DNA from: Klebsiella sp. RHBSTW-00484
Lineage (GTDB): Bacteria > Pseudomonadota > Gammaproteobacteria > Enterobacterales > Enterobacteriaceae
NCBI RefSeq assembly: GCF_013705725.1
Contig: NZ_CP055481.1
Coordinates: 1 to 64,000 of the forward strand
Length of the DNA: 64,000 nt
Direction: 5' to 3'
The translations under genes were made by a program, and so were the position numbers. Numbering within the stretch: position 1 is the first letter of the stretch; each line of letters starts with the position of its first letter. Positions 44,886 through 54,391 of the stretch are shown one piece after another. The notes under the pieces were generated by a model. The model saw only the letters and a program-made list of their open reading frames with translations, did no database searches and was not told the origin of the DNA.

Positions 44886-44983
44886 CATTTTCCCCTGACA
44901 GGGCCAGTCCGATCCCTGTAAATCCCTGGACCTGAATCGCTTCAATAATAACCAGCAGCAGTATATCCGTTTCCGTTTTATTT

Positions 44984-45123
44984 GGAAACCGATTCTCCGT
45001 TTCATGGAAAAACGTAGCAAAAACCACAGGAATATGTGAGCCAAATCTAATTAATCAGCCCTGTGGCTGACAGATCTTGACGGTTATCACAGTTCTGTTT
45101 TTTATAAATGGAAACCGGTTTCC
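44984..45123. promoter_or_regulatory. LacI-type operators in the regulator/PTS intergenic region
   Basis: A perfect 14 bp palindrome GGAAACCGGTTTCC, with the central CG typical of LacI/GalR operators, lies at 45110-45123, 56 bases before the IIB gene. An imperfect copy GGAAACCGATTCTCC lies at 44984-44998, nearer the regulator. Two sites in a 293 bp divergent region would allow looping and autoregulation. Confidence 0.75.
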
Positions 45124-45178
45124 GTCTGATATCAAATCATCCACGCAATAACTTTTTACATTTTGAGGATGGTCGTCG

Positions 45179-45493
45179 ATGTACAAGATTATGCTGTGCT
45201 GCTCTGCCGGGATGTCCACCAGTATGCTGGTCAGAAAGATGGTCGATGTCGCAAAGGAACGTAACCTGCCGGTGCAGATTGATGCTTATGGTGTTTCCGA
45301 ATTTGACATGCAGTTTCCACAGTACCAGGTGGTGCTTCTTGGCCCCCAGGTGAAATACATGCTGAAAACTTTATCTGAGAAAGCCGCTTCCCTGAATATT
45401 CCGGTCCAGCCAATCAATACCATGGACTACGGGATGCAGCGGGGAGATAACGTCCTGGATTATGCTCTGTCGCTGATAGAAGCGGCGCATTAA
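45179..45493 (+). CDS. PTS IIB subunit, lactose/cellobiose family
   Basis: The 104-residue soluble EIIB has the phosphocysteine at Cys8 in CCSAGMSTSML, the signature of the cellobiose/chitobiose class. It passes phosphate from the IIA protein to the incoming sugar. It is the first gene of an operon IIB-IIC-IIA-porin, with GAGG upstream. The sugar cannot be fixed from sequence; cellobiose, chitobiose or another beta-glucoside are the likely candidates. Confidence 0.9.
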   Translation: MYKIMLCCSAGMSTSMLVRKMVDVAKERNLPVQIDAYGVSEFDMQFPQYQVVLLGPQVKYMLKTLSEKAASLNIPVQPINTMDYGMQRGDNVLDYALSLIEAAH

Positions 45494-45504
45494 GAGGTGT
45501 GCAA

Positions 45505-46827
45505 ATGAGTTCTCTGTATCAGTCCATGATTGCTGTGATCGAGCAATCAATTACACCGCTGGCAGGACGCCTTGGGCAGCAGAAATACGTTATCGCCATT
45601 CGCGATGGCTTCACTGCCGCATTGCCGTTTATGATCATCGGCTCTTTCATGCTGGTATTTATCTTCCCTCCTTTTTCGCCGGATACCGCCAACGGTTTCG
45701 CCCGCGGCTGGCTGGATTTCTCCCAACAGTATCGCGAACAGCTGATGCTGCCGTTTAACCTCAGCATGGGTGTGATGACGTTCTTTATCTCTGTAGGTAT
45801 TGGCGCCAGCCTGGGACGCCAGTTCCAGCTCGACCCGGTGATGTCCGGTCTGCTGGCGTTTATGGCCTTTTTACTGGTTGCCGCGCCGTATGCGGATGGC
45901 AAAATCTCCACCCAGTACCTCTCCGGCCAGGGCATCTTTACCGCCTTGATCACCGCGATTTATTCCACCCGCGTTTACGCCTGGCTGAAGCAGAACAACA
46001 TCACCATTCGTCTGCCGAAAGAGGTGCCGACCGGCGTTGCGCGCTCGTTTGAAATCCTCATCCCGGTGCTGGTGGTGATAGCGACGCTGCATCCACTGAA
46101 CCTGTTTATTGAAGCGCAGACCGGGATGATCCTGCCGCAGGCGATTATGCATCTGCTGGAGCCGCTGGTTTCCGCCTCTGACTCACTGCCGGCGATTCTG
46201 CTTTCCGTCCTGATGTGCCAGATTTTCTGGTTTGCCGGGATCCACGGTTCGCTGATTGTCACCGGGATTATGAACCCGTTCTGGATGGCCAACCTGTCGG
46301 CAAACCAGGCGGCGCTGGCGGCTGGTGCAGCTCTGCCCCACGTCTATCTGCAAGGTTTCTGGGACCACTACCTGCTAATCGGCGGTGTCGGTTCCACGCT
46401 CCCGCTGGCGTTCCTGCTGCTGCGTAGCCGCGTGGCGCACCTGCGTACCATTGGCAAAATGGGCGTCGTACCCAGCTTCTTTAATATCAACGAGCCGATT
46501 CTGTTCGGTGCGCCGATTATTATGAACCCGATGATGTTTATCCCGTTCGTCTTCGTGCCGATGATCAACGCCGTGCTGGCTTACGGCGCGACGCGTCTCG
46601 GCTGGCTGAGCCAGGTCGTTTCCCTGACCCCATGGACAACGCCAGCTCCCATTGGCGCATCGTGGGCTGCCAACTGGACCTTAAGCCCGGTCGTCATGTG
46701 CGTGATTTGTATGGTGATGTCGGCGGTTATCTATCTGCCATTCCTGCGTGCTTATGAACGCTCCTTAATGAAAACCGAAGTCGAAAAAGCAAAAAACGCG
46801 GCACCGGTTGCTGAAACCGTCAGCTAA
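45505..46827 (+). CDS. PTS IIC subunit, lactose/cellobiose family
   Basis: The 440-residue membrane permease of the Lac/Cel class has about ten membrane segments, with KYVIAIRDGFTAALPFMIIG near the N terminus and FFNINEPILFGAPIIMNP in the substrate-binding re-entrant region. ATG 45505 follows AAGAGGTG; a GTG two codons earlier overlaps that ribosome binding site. It lies 11 bases after IIB. IIA follows after 102 bases. Confidence 0.9.
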   Translation: MSSLYQSMIAVIEQSITPLAGRLGQQKYVIAIRDGFTAALPFMIIGSFMLVFIFPPFSPDTANGFARGWLDFSQQYREQLMLPFNLSMGVMTFFISVGIGASLGRQFQLDPVMSGLLAFMAFLLVAAPYADGKISTQYLSGQGIFTALITAIYSTRVYAWLKQNNITIRLPKEVPTGVARSFEILIPVLVVIATLHPLNLFIEAQTGMILPQAIMHLLEPLVSASDSLPAILLSVLMCQIFWFAGIHGSLIVTGIMNPFWMANLSANQAALAAGAALPHVYLQGFWDHYLLIGGVGSTLPLAFLLLRSRVAHLRTIGKMGVVPSFFNINEPILFGAPIIMNPMMFIPFVFVPMINAVLAYGATRLGWLSQVVSLTPWTTPAPIGASWAANWTLSPVVMCVICMVMSAVIYLPFLRAYERSLMKTEVEKAKNAAPVAETVS

Positions 46828-46929
46828 TAATTAAACGAATATATTTTTAAGATGACAGCGTAAATAATGCAGAAAAAGGACTTTCACCACATTATTTAAA
46901 TAATAAAGTTAATGATCTCAGGACATAAC

Positions 46930-47232
46930 ATGATTGAATTAGAAGATGCGGTAATGGATATTATCGTCAACGCGGGACAGTCACGCTCATTATGTTTTGA
47001 AGCGCTTCATTGTGCCCGTAACGGTAATATAGATGAAGCGCGGTTGCTCCTTAATGAAGCCGATGGTTATGCCCGCCGGGCGCACCAGATGCAAACCCAG
47101 CTCATCGAGCAGGACGCGGGAGAAGGGCGTCAGCCGATGACGCTGATTATGGTGCACGCCCAGGACCATCTGATGAATTCTCTGCTGGCTCGCGAATTTT
47201 CAGAAGAGTTAATTCATCTGTATCAACGTTAA
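46930..47232 (+). CDS. PTS IIA subunit, lactose/cellobiose family
   Basis: The 100-residue all-helical EIIA carries the phosphohistidine motif VHAQDHLM, with His76 the likely site by analogy with ChbA and LacF. ATG 46930 follows AGGA by 7 bases. It completes a three-protein IIB-IIC-IIA permease. No phospho-beta-glycosidase follows; the next gene is a porin. Confidence 0.9.
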   Translation: MIELEDAVMDIIVNAGQSRSLCFEALHCARNGNIDEARLLLNEADGYARRAHQMQTQLIEQDAGEGRQPMTLIMVHAQDHLMNSLLAREFSEELIHLYQR

Positions 47233-47327
47233 TATATAACTCAACAGTACCCTAAATAAGTATCACCAGCTTATCCTGGCGGGATAGCTATTATCTGAAT
47301 ATATGAATTATTAAAAGCGAGATAATT

Positions 47328-48713
47328 ATGAAAACTGTAAAAATGCTGCCATTAGCCATGGCGGTCGTCGCCGCGCTGTGCCCAATTTCCGTATTAGCAC
47401 AAGATTTTACTCAGGAACAAATTGACGCCATTGTGGCTAAAGCCGTCGATAAAGCGCTGGCCGACCGTCAGGCTAAGATGGACGCCGCCGCCGCGAAAAA
47501 GGTGGATCTGGAGACCAATCCGCAAACCGCCGCACAGACACCGGATATGGCGGTTCCGTTCGGACTGAAATTTAGCGGTTACGCCCGCTACGGCGCACAA
47601 TTCCAGACCGGCGATCAGAAATTTGTTGGCGTTGATGGCTCCTATAACGGCGCGTCGGCAATCGGTCGTCTGGGTAACGAAGGCAACGGCGGCGAATTCC
47701 AGATAACCAAAGCCTTTAAGAGCAGCAAAGGCGCTATCTGGGATATTAACGTGATGTTCGACCACTGGAGCGATGAAGTTAACCTGAAAAAAGCCTACGT
47801 CGGCGTCACCAACGTGCTGGAGTCCAACCCTAACGCCTATATCTGGGCGGGTCGCGATTTCCACCAGCGTCCGCAACAGGGGATCAATGACTACTTCTGG
47901 ATGAACCACGATGGTCAGGGCGCCGGGGTGAAAAACTTCGATATCGGTGGCGTACAGTTTGACGTGGCGGCGGTCTCGCAGGTGGAGTCCTGTAGCCCGG
48001 AAGTGATGGCCGATGAGGCTAACCCATCGCGTATCACCTGTACCGGTGGCTCCGGCACTGGTGATGATGGTCACTATGCGCTGACCACCAAAACTCACAA
48101 TATCAAAGCGGGCCCGATCGACGTTGAGGTCTACGCTAACTACGGCTTTGATTCAAAAGCGGTGGATAACGACGAGCAGCTCGATGCCTGGCAGGGCGGC
48201 CTGCTGTTAAGCCACACCAACAGCGATGACAGCGGCGTGAATAAGGTTATCCTGCGCTACTCCGATAACTCGGATAACAGCGTTTACAACAAAACGGACG
48301 GGTTGACTGCTATCTATGCCAGCTTCGAAGGCAACTATAAGTTTACCCAGCAGGCGCAGATCGAATATCTGCTGGCCTTCCACGACTATGACAACAGCAA
48401 GGACGACACCGACAACCGTAAAAACTACGGCGCGATTGTCCGTCCGATGTACTTCTGGAACGACGTGCATTCGACCTGGCTGGAAGCGGGCTACCAGCGC
48501 GTTGATTACGATCAGGGCGGAGACAACCATGGCTGGAAGCTGACGCTGTCGCAGAACATTGCGATCGGTATGGGGCCGGAGTTCCGCCCAATGCTGCGTT
48601 TCTACGTGACCGGCGGTCAGGTGGATAACAAGCGCACTGCGAAGGTCAACGGCACCGACGACCAGCAGCTGGATTCGCTGAACGTTGGCGGCATGTTTGA
48701 AGCGTGGTTCTAA
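47328..48713 (+). CDS. LamB/ScrY-type carbohydrate porin
   Basis: The 461-residue protein has a signal peptide (about 1-25, ending VLAQ) and a coiled-coil N-terminal stretch (about 28-60; FTQEQIDAIVAKAVDKALAD) as in ScrY and BglH. A maltoporin-like beta-barrel follows, beginning FGLKFSGYARYGAQ and ending in a Trp-Phe terminus (FEAWF). It should let the oligosaccharide substrate of the adjacent PTS cross the outer membrane. It is the last gene of the operon. Confidence 0.88.
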   Translation: MKTVKMLPLAMAVVAALCPISVLAQDFTQEQIDAIVAKAVDKALADRQAKMDAAAAKKVDLETNPQTAAQTPDMAVPFGLKFSGYARYGAQFQTGDQKFVGVDGSYNGASAIGRLGNEGNGGEFQITKAFKSSKGAIWDINVMFDHWSDEVNLKKAYVGVTNVLESNPNAYIWAGRDFHQRPQQGINDYFWMNHDGQGAGVKNFDIGGVQFDVAAVSQVESCSPEVMADEANPSRITCTGGSGTGDDGHYALTTKTHNIKAGPIDVEVYANYGFDSKAVDNDEQLDAWQGGLLLSHTNSDDSGVNKVILRYSDNSDNSVYNKTDGLTAIYASFEGNYKFTQQAQIEYLLAFHDYDNSKDDTDNRKNYGAIVRPMYFWNDVHSTWLEAGYQRVDYDQGGDNHGWKLTLSQNIAIGMGPEFRPMLRFYVTGGQVDNKRTAKVNGTDDQQLDSLNVGGMFEAWF

Positions 48714-48728
48714 GCGAGTGAAGCAGTC

Positions 48729-48757
48729 CCGGGTCATGGCATGAATGCCTGACCCGG
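48729..48757 (+). terminator. Hairpin after the porin gene
   Basis: The stem CCGGGTCA (48729-48736) / TGACCCGG (48750-48757) extends inward with GGCAT / ATGCC. No T run follows. It lies 15 bases after the porin stop and just before a REP element. Confidence 0.65.
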
Positions 48758-48765
48758 CGACTTAT

Positions 48766-48856
48766 TCCCGGAGGCGGCGCTGGCGCGCCTGTCCGGGCTA
48801 CCAAACCAGCAGACTGCTCGATCCCGTAGCCCGATCAAACAGCAGTGCTACCGGGG
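48766..48856. repeat. REP/BIME-type repeat pair between the porin gene and yibL
   Basis: CCCGGAGGCGGCGC...CTGTCCGGGCTAC (48768-48802) is the inverse of the unit at 31060-31093. A partner GTAGCCCGATC...GCTACCGGGGG follows at 48826-48856. Convergent genes flank it. Confidence 0.8.
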
Positions 48857-48875
48857 GATTTTCGCAGCGAAAAAA

Positions 48876-49238
48876 TCAGAACGCGGTTTTTGAGAAGCCG
48901 GTCATCTCTTTGAGGCCCATTTCGCGACCCAGAGCGGTCATCGGATGGACAAGAACCAGCCCGCGCACGCTTTTTTTGAGTTTGCCAATATCGGCCTGCT
49001 CTTTTTTGGTGATGGCGCGACGGTGCGGCAGGCTCATCAGTTTCTGCGCTTCTTTGCTCAGTTTTTGACCCTGAACTTCGCGCAGGCGAACAAGCTCCGC
49101 CTCAATGGTGGTTTTTTCTTTTTCCAGCTCGGCGTACTTGTCTGCGGCTTCAACCAGCGACAGGTCGGCCTGCTGGTGACGGATGGCGTCGAGACGGTCG
49201 CTCAGACGCTTAATTTCACTTTTTTCGACTTCTTTCAT
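48876..49238 (-). CDS. yibL: YibL, small ribosome-associated protein
   Basis: The 120-residue, highly charged, largely helical protein ([20 protein letters not shown], then [19 protein letters not shown]) is close to E. coli YibL, which co-fractionates with ribosomes. The N-terminal half is a predicted coiled coil (about 1-60) and the C-terminal half is basic. The gene is separate from its neighbours; the 275 bp upstream contains no other gene that I can support. Confidence 0.92.
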   Translation of the reverse strand: MKEVEKSEIKRLSDRLDAIRHQQADLSLVEAADKYAELEKEKTTIEAELVRLREVQGQKLSKEAQKLMSLPHRRAITKKEQADIGKLKKSVRGLVLVHPMTALGREMGLKEMTGFSKTAF

Positions 49239-49513
49239 GGTGGTTTAATCTATTAAGAAATGGGCGTTATCAGACTATAGTATGTGCTGTCGCTTCCGTT
49301 GTGGGTAGCTATTTATCAAAACGTCACAACTTTCCCCGCAATAACAATCACCGTGATTAATTATAATAATTTGAATATTATACGGATTTCCCACCAGAGT
49401 GGGTGAATGTTCATTTCTGTGAAGCCCGTCGGCCATTAAGCACGTTTTCCTCATCTAAATCCCTTCTTTTGGCTAATTCTTAACAAGATGATCCCCGAGC
49501 AGAGGAGAGCGTG

Positions 49514-49738
49514 ATGGCGAAAATCGGCGACGGTGTACCGCGTATTATTGATAAGGCCGTAGATTTTATGGCTTCAAGCCAGGCTTTTATGGAATATCTA
49601 AAAAAGTCCCCGCGTTTGCAGCATATACCGCAAGACATTCCGGCGGACAAAGAGGAGCTGTTTCTGCGTCGTCTGGAGTATTATCGGCAGCTTTATCAGC
49701 CGACGTGTGACCAGCAAGAGACCGAATCAGAGCGTTGA
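49514..49738 (+). CDS. yibT: YibT family small protein
   Basis: The 74-residue protein of unknown function is similar to E. coli YibT through [21 protein letters not shown] and the C-terminal [15 protein letters not shown] 49514 is preceded by GAGGAG with 6-base spacing. No signal peptide is visible, so it is probably cytosolic. Its last 12 bases overlap the 3' end of convergent mtlR. Confidence 0.85.
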   Translation: MAKIGDGVPRIIDKAVDFMASSQAFMEYLKKSPRLQHIPQDIPADKEELFLRRLEYYRQLYQPTCDQQETESER

Positions 49739-50326
49739 TTTTTGAAAGGCTTTTTTTAAGCTGATTTTAGAAATCAGCTCGGTCAGAGACAGCATCATTG
49801 TTGAACGTACAACCTGCTGGTAGCGCAGTTTCTGCATTGCCAGCAGTTCCGCATCGCTATCGTCGAATAGCGGCATCGGCGGCAGCGCAGCGACGCAGTG
49901 CAGCTCGCCAAACGGTCCGAGAATTTCATCGTCGGTAAAGCTGTACTCATTACCATCGTGGTTCAACTCTTCGCGCAGGGCCATTAGCAGCTCGGCGTCT
50001 TCGTATTCGGCGCGACTGATCACCCCGAGGCCATAAATCAGCTTCAGGCGTACAGAAAGGTCACCCAGCGGCCCCTCGCCGTCTAGCAAGGGCTCCACTG
50101 CGTATTTCACCGCATAGTCGTCTTTACGGAACACCTGAAGCACCAGGATATTGACCGCTTCCGTCAGCAGTTCAACGGTAGCGATCAGGAAGCTTCTTAC
50201 GGTTTTGCCAGCATTCAGACGCTCAAGCACACGGTTTTCAAATGCCTGTGTTTCTTCCATTATTGCCTGCATATCTGACAGGAGTAGTAATGGGCGCGGT
50301 TCGGACCGCGCCAGATCTTGCCTCAT
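49727..50326 (-). CDS. mtlR: Mannitol operon repressor MtlR
   Basis: MtlR represses the mannitol operon; it binds HPr but lacks a clear DNA-binding motif. The 199-residue protein is all-helical, with [18 protein letters not shown] and [18 protein letters not shown] as in E. coli. Its ATG overlaps the mtlD TGA by 4 bases. The first 17 residues ([12 protein letters not shown]...) are unlike E. coli MtlR and are encoded across a perfect 8 bp hairpin. The start could be lower down, but no alternative has a ribosome binding site. Confidence 0.9.
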   Translation of the reverse strand: MRQDLARSEPRPLLLLSDMQAIMEETQAFENRVLERLNAGKTVRSFLIATVELLTEAVNILVLQVFRKDDYAVKYAVEPLLDGEGPLGDLSVRLKLIYGLGVISRAEYEDAELLMALREELNHDGNEYSFTDDEILGPFGELHCVAALPPMPLFDDSDAELLAMQKLRYQQVVRSTMMLSLTELISKISLKKAFQKSTL

Positions 50327-51471
50327 TTGGTGGCGTTATAGTCGTTAACAGCTTCCGCCACCACATCGCTTGCCGCGTCCAGACCTGAAATCTGCGCCAG
50401 CGCGGCCTGAGGGCCTTTTTCTGCAATCAGCGTCGCCAGCTCTTGCGCCTGCGGATCTTCTTCGCTGCGGAAATGCATCGCCGCAGCGATCCCTTTCACC
50501 AGGTTCAGATGCGGCAGGCCGTATTCCAGCGTACCAAGCAGCGGCTTAATTAAACGATCGCCCGCACTCAGTTTGCGCAGCGGCTGACGGCCAACGCGCT
50601 CAACGTCATCTTTCAAATACGGGTTCTCGAAACGACCAATAATCTTCTGGATATAGGCTGCGTGTTTCTGTGCATCAAAGGCATAGCGTTTGATCAGTAC
50701 CGCGCCGCTCTCTTCCATGGCCCCTTTAACTACCGCGCGGATTTTCTCATCGAGAATCGCGTCACGAATCGTCTGGTGACCCGCCAGTTTTCCGAGGTAG
50801 GCGGTTATAGCATGTCCGGTGTTTAAGGTGAATAGCTTACGCTCGACAAATGCCATCAGGTTATCGGTTAATTCCATTCCTGGGATATTCGGCAGCTCGC
50901 CTTTAAACTGGGTCTTGTCGACAATCCACTCGCTGAAGGTTTCCACGGTCACTTCCAGCGGGTCGTGAGTGGCGGAAGCGGATGGCGGAACGATGCGGTC
51001 AACGGCGGAATCAACGAAGCCGACGTTGGCATCGACCCAGGCTTTATCTTCTTCAGCCAGAGCGTTAAAAACGTGGCCTTTGAGCTGAGTCGTGCCGCGG
51101 ACCATGTTTTCGCAGGCGATAATATTCAGCGGGGCGGTAATGCCCTGCGCTTTGCGTTTAGCCAGACCTTTAGCAATGGCCGGAGCAATGCGTTCCAGCA
51201 CAACCGGACCGACGGCGGTAGTGACCAGGTCAACGCTGGCAATCAGCTCAACGACTTCATCACCGATGCTGCTGACGGCATCGACGCCGGAAACGGTATC
51301 AACCTGCTCATTTTCGCCGACCACGTGAACCTGATAGCTATGACGGGCATTCAGGGCATCAAGCACAACCTGATTTACATCCGCAAACGTCAGCTTTATC
51401 CCCGCGTCTGCCAGCAGTTTGCCGATAAAGCCACGACCGATATTACCTGCGCCAAAATGTAATGCTTTCAT
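50323..51471 (-). CDS. mtlD: Mannitol-1-phosphate 5-dehydrogenase
   Basis: MtlD oxidises mannitol 1-phosphate to fructose 6-phosphate with NAD+. The 382-residue protein starts [18 protein letters not shown] (Rossmann motif) at 51471, after AAGG; five extra codons upstream are rejected. The C-terminal catalytic domain has [14 protein letters not shown], including the conserved Lys and His region of long-chain polyol dehydrogenases. It is the second gene of mtlA-mtlD-mtlR. Confidence 0.97.
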   Translation of the reverse strand: MKALHFGAGNIGRGFIGKLLADAGIKLTFADVNQVVLDALNARHSYQVHVVGENEQVDTVSGVDAVSSIGDEVVELIASVDLVTTAVGPVVLERIAPAIAKGLAKRKAQGITAPLNIIACENMVRGTTQLKGHVFNALAEEDKAWVDANVGFVDSAVDRIVPPSASATHDPLEVTVETFSEWIVDKTQFKGELPNIPGMELTDNLMAFVERKLFTLNTGHAITAYLGKLAGHQTIRDAILDEKIRAVVKGAMEESGAVLIKRYAFDAQKHAAYIQKIIGRFENPYLKDDVERVGRQPLRKLSAGDRLIKPLLGTLEYGLPHLNLVKGIAAAMHFRSEEDPQAQELATLIAEKGPQAALAQISGLDAASDVVAEAVNDYNATK

Positions 51472-51501
51472 AGTATTAACCTTCAATTAATGTTTTTACC
51501 T

Positions 51502-51563
51502 GAGAGGGCTGGGGTGAGGCTTTTCCCTCACCCAAACCCTCTCCCCACGATAAGGAGAGAGGG
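51502..51563. repeat. Competing-arm palindromic repeat between mtlA and mtlD
   Basis: Arm A (51502-51519, GAGAGGG...GGGTGAGG) pairs with arm B (51526-51543, CCTCACCC...CCCTCTC) at 16 of 18 positions. The CCCTCTC part of arm B can instead pair with arm C (GGAGAGAGGG, 51554-51563). The type is a common dispersed intergenic repeat in these bacteria. It fills most of the 99 bp mtlA-mtlD spacer. Confidence 0.72.
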
Positions 51564-51570
51564 GGCTGGA

Positions 51571-53481
51571 TTACGCTTTCAGCAGCGCCAGGACCTCTTC
51601 GACGCTGGTGGTTTTGGTCAGACGCTCAATGACGGATTCGTCATCCAGCGCGTTGGTCAGGCTGGTAATCACCTGAATGTGCTCGTTATTGCGAGCAGCG
51701 ATACCGATGACCAGACGAGCGACCTCATCCTCTTCTTCACCAAAGCGCACGCCTTCCGGATACTGACAGAACACGATGCCGGTTTTCAGCACGCGATCTT
51801 TAGCTTCGATGGTGCCGTGCGGTACCGCGATGGACTCACCCAGGTAGGTCGACGTCAGTTTTTCGCGGTCCAGCATCGCCTGGACATATTCCGGCTCAAC
51901 GTAGCCGCCTTTCACCAGTTGCTCACCGGCAAACAGAATCGCTTCTTCCTTGGTGGCCGCTTTACGACCGAGGAAGATATTCTCTGCACCGAGTTTGAAC
52001 AGGTTAGTGTCAGCCGCATCAAAGCTGTCTTTCAGACTGTCGCGAACTTTCTCTTCGTTATCAGTATGGCGCTGCGCCGCAACCAGACGTTCGGTCAGGC
52101 TGGTGTACAGGCCGCTGTCGAGGAAGTTGGTCAGCGAAATATGCTGCGCCTGCGGTACCTGGCGCATCGCACGCTCGGTCAGGTCGCGGTGGGTGATGAC
52201 CAGGTCAACATCCGGCGGCAGGTTGTTAATCGCGGTATTCGTAACGGAGATATGGCTCAGCCCGGCATCCTGTACTTTCTTACGCAGCACGCCTGCACCC
52301 ATGGCGCTGGAACCCATACCGGCGTCGCAGGCAACGATGATTTTACGCACGTGGCTCAGGTCGTTAGCCACATCGCCAGCGGCCAGCGGAGTGGCTGCGC
52401 CTTTGGACTGTGCTTTCATATCCTGCATGCGACGGGTCGCTGCATCGATATCGTCTTCTTCCTTCACTTTGCTGGTTTTCAGCAGAACAGCTGAAACGAC
52501 GAAGGAGACCGCCATCGCAGCAACAATCGCGGCGATGTTAGCGAAGTAGGCACCTTTCGGCGTCATCGCCAGCACGGCCAGGATAGAACCCGGAGAGGCC
52601 GGAGAAACCAGACCGCCGTTGAGAAGGGTCAGAGTAAACACGCCGGTCATACCGCCGAGGATAACCGCCAGAATCAGACGCGGGTTCATCAGCACGTACG
52701 GGAAGTAGATTTCGTGAATACCGCCGAGGAAGTGGATGATTGCCGCACCGCCCGCAGACTGTTTAGCGCTACCGCGACCAAAGAACATGTACGCCAGCAG
52801 GACGCCCATACCCGGACCCGGGTTAGCTTCAATCAGGAAGAAGATCGATTTGCCGAGATCATGCGACTGCTGGATGCCCAGCGGCGAGAAGATACCGTGG
52901 TTGATGGCGTTGTTGAGGAACAGGATTTTCGCTGGTTCTACAAAGACAGATGCCAGCGGCAGCATGTCGTGAACAACCATGAAGTTAACGCCTGCCGCCA
53001 GAATTTTGGACAGGACTTCAACTGCCGGACCAATGCCGAGGAACGCCAGGATGGCGAGGATCATCCCGATGATGCCGGCAGAGAAGTTGTTCACCAGCAT
53101 TTCGAAGCCGGATTTGATTTTGCCATCAACCCAGACGTCAAAACGTTTAATCGCCCAGCCGCCTAGCGGACCGGCGATCATGGAGCCGAGGAACATTGGC
53201 ATATCCGCGCCGACGATCACGCCCATGGTGGTAATTGCACCGACCACGCCGCCGCGCTCGCCGCCAATCAGCTTACCGCCGGTATAACCGATCAGCAGCG
53301 GCAGCAGATAGGTGATCATCGGACCAACCAGCTTCGCCAGCGTTTCGTTCGGTAACCATCCTGTCGGAATGAATAATGCGGTGATAATACCCCACGCGAT
53401 AAACGCGCCGATATTTGGCATCACCATGTTGCTGAGGAAACGACCAAAGCTTTGCACTTTGATCTTGATATCGGATGACAT
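51571..53481 (-). CDS. mtlA: PTS mannitol permease, EIICBA
   Basis: MtlA imports D-mannitol and releases mannitol 1-phosphate. The 636-residue three-domain protein has a membrane EIIC (about 1-345, with GGIHEIYFPYVLM), an EIIB with phosphocysteine near residue 385 (ACDAGMGSSAMG), and a C-terminal EIIA with phosphohistidine His555 (AVPHGTIE). The order and length match E. coli. It is the first gene of the mtlADR operon, downstream of a region with four CRP-type sites. Confidence 0.97.
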   Translation of the reverse strand: MSSDIKIKVQSFGRFLSNMVMPNIGAFIAWGIITALFIPTGWLPNETLAKLVGPMITYLLPLLIGYTGGKLIGGERGGVVGAITTMGVIVGADMPMFLGSMIAGPLGGWAIKRFDVWVDGKIKSGFEMLVNNFSAGIIGMILAILAFLGIGPAVEVLSKILAAGVNFMVVHDMLPLASVFVEPAKILFLNNAINHGIFSPLGIQQSHDLGKSIFFLIEANPGPGMGVLLAYMFFGRGSAKQSAGGAAIIHFLGGIHEIYFPYVLMNPRLILAVILGGMTGVFTLTLLNGGLVSPASPGSILAVLAMTPKGAYFANIAAIVAAMAVSFVVSAVLLKTSKVKEEDDIDAATRRMQDMKAQSKGAATPLAAGDVANDLSHVRKIIVACDAGMGSSAMGAGVLRKKVQDAGLSHISVTNTAINNLPPDVDLVITHRDLTERAMRQVPQAQHISLTNFLDSGLYTSLTERLVAAQRHTDNEEKVRDSLKDSFDAADTNLFKLGAENIFLGRKAATKEEAILFAGEQLVKGGYVEPEYVQAMLDREKLTSTYLGESIAVPHGTIEAKDRVLKTGIVFCQYPEGVRFGEEEDEVARLVIGIAARNNEHIQVITSLTNALDDESVIERLTKTTSVEEVLALLKA

Positions 53482-53625
53482 AAAACACCCCTTCTTCTGT
53501 TTTTGCTATCGGCAGGCTGAAAGCCCGAGGCTCGTTGTTAATGTGGCGGCAGAGGTAGCCGGACCCTGTTTGATAGTGCGAAATCTGGCACTGAATCGTT
53601 AAGCTGTCCAGTCGATGGACTTTTA

Positions 53626-53802
53626 TGTGATTGGTATCACATAAAAATAGGTGGCTTATACGTGTTTGTAGTGATCTTGATCACAAAACAAATGCGTAAA
53701 AAAACAACAAGCAGGCGTTTCAGAGGCAATTATGGTGTTTTATGTGATGTAAGTCACAAATAACATTCAGGGTTTTGTTATTTGTTTGTGATGTTCGTCA
53801 CA
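53626..53802 (-). promoter_or_regulatory. Four CRP-type sites upstream of mtlA
   Basis: TGTGA-N6-TCACA occurs perfectly at 53626-53641, 53743-53758 and 53787-53802, and with one change (AGTGA) at 53670-53685. E. coli mtl is likewise controlled by several CRP sites. The 535 bp mtlA-yibI gap (53482-54016) otherwise holds the mtlA leader, on the minus strand, and no gene. Catabolite control by cAMP-CRP is strongly suggested. Confidence 0.85.
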
Positions 53803-54016
53803 AAATATTTCAGCCTGGATTTCTCCTGGTGTGATCTCCGGCAGGTTATGCCTTGTTCAGGTCGAGGGGATGTAACTCAATAACCTGATCCGCTAAAGAA
53901 CATTTTAGTCGTCAATGGCGAAAATGAAATCGGTGAATTATGCTCAATCTGTCGGCCGTTTTTTTATCTGCCACAAAACAAATCCTATTAATAATTAGCG
54001 TAAATCCGAGGAAAGT

Positions 54017-54388
54017 ATGTTTCTCAATTATTTTGCGCTCGGCGTTCTGATCTTCGTTTTCCTGGTGATTTTTTATGGAATCATCATTCTCCATGACATC
54101 CCTTATTTGATTGCGAAGAAACGCAACCACCCGCACTCGGATGCGATTCACGTTGCGGGCTGGGTGAGTCTGTTTACTTTGCACGTCATTTGGCCGTTCT
54201 TATGGATCTGGGCCACGCTTTATCAACCGGAGCGCGGTTGGGGGATGCAGCACCGGCGGGATGGTGTGCCGCCAGAAGCGACAGAAGATGAGGATGAAAT
54301 TAGCGAACTTCGCCAGCGGGTCAGCGCGCTCGAACAGCGAATAACCGGTCTTCAGCCGTCAGCCCAACCCCCTTCGGTGGAGAAATAA
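54017..54388 (+). CDS. yibI: YibI, DUF3302 membrane protein
   Basis: The 123-residue protein has two membrane segments (about 4-27 and 45-68), HDIPYLIAKKRNHPHSDAI between them, and a C-terminal coiled stretch ISELRQRVSALEQRI. It matches E. coli YibI. The function is unknown; its close coupling with yibH (3-base gap) implies a membrane partner for that HlyD-like protein. Confidence 0.9.
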   Translation: MFLNYFALGVLIFVFLVIFYGIIILHDIPYLIAKKRNHPHSDAIHVAGWVSLFTLHVIWPFLWIWATLYQPERGWGMQHRRDGVPPEATEDEDEISELRQRVSALEQRITGLQPSAQPPSVEK

Positions 54389-54391
54389 CTC

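Noticed and set aside
51490..52494. 334-codon plus-strand frame opposite mtlA
   Set aside because: Antisense shadow of the mtlA EIIA and EIIB coding region and of the intergenic repeat.
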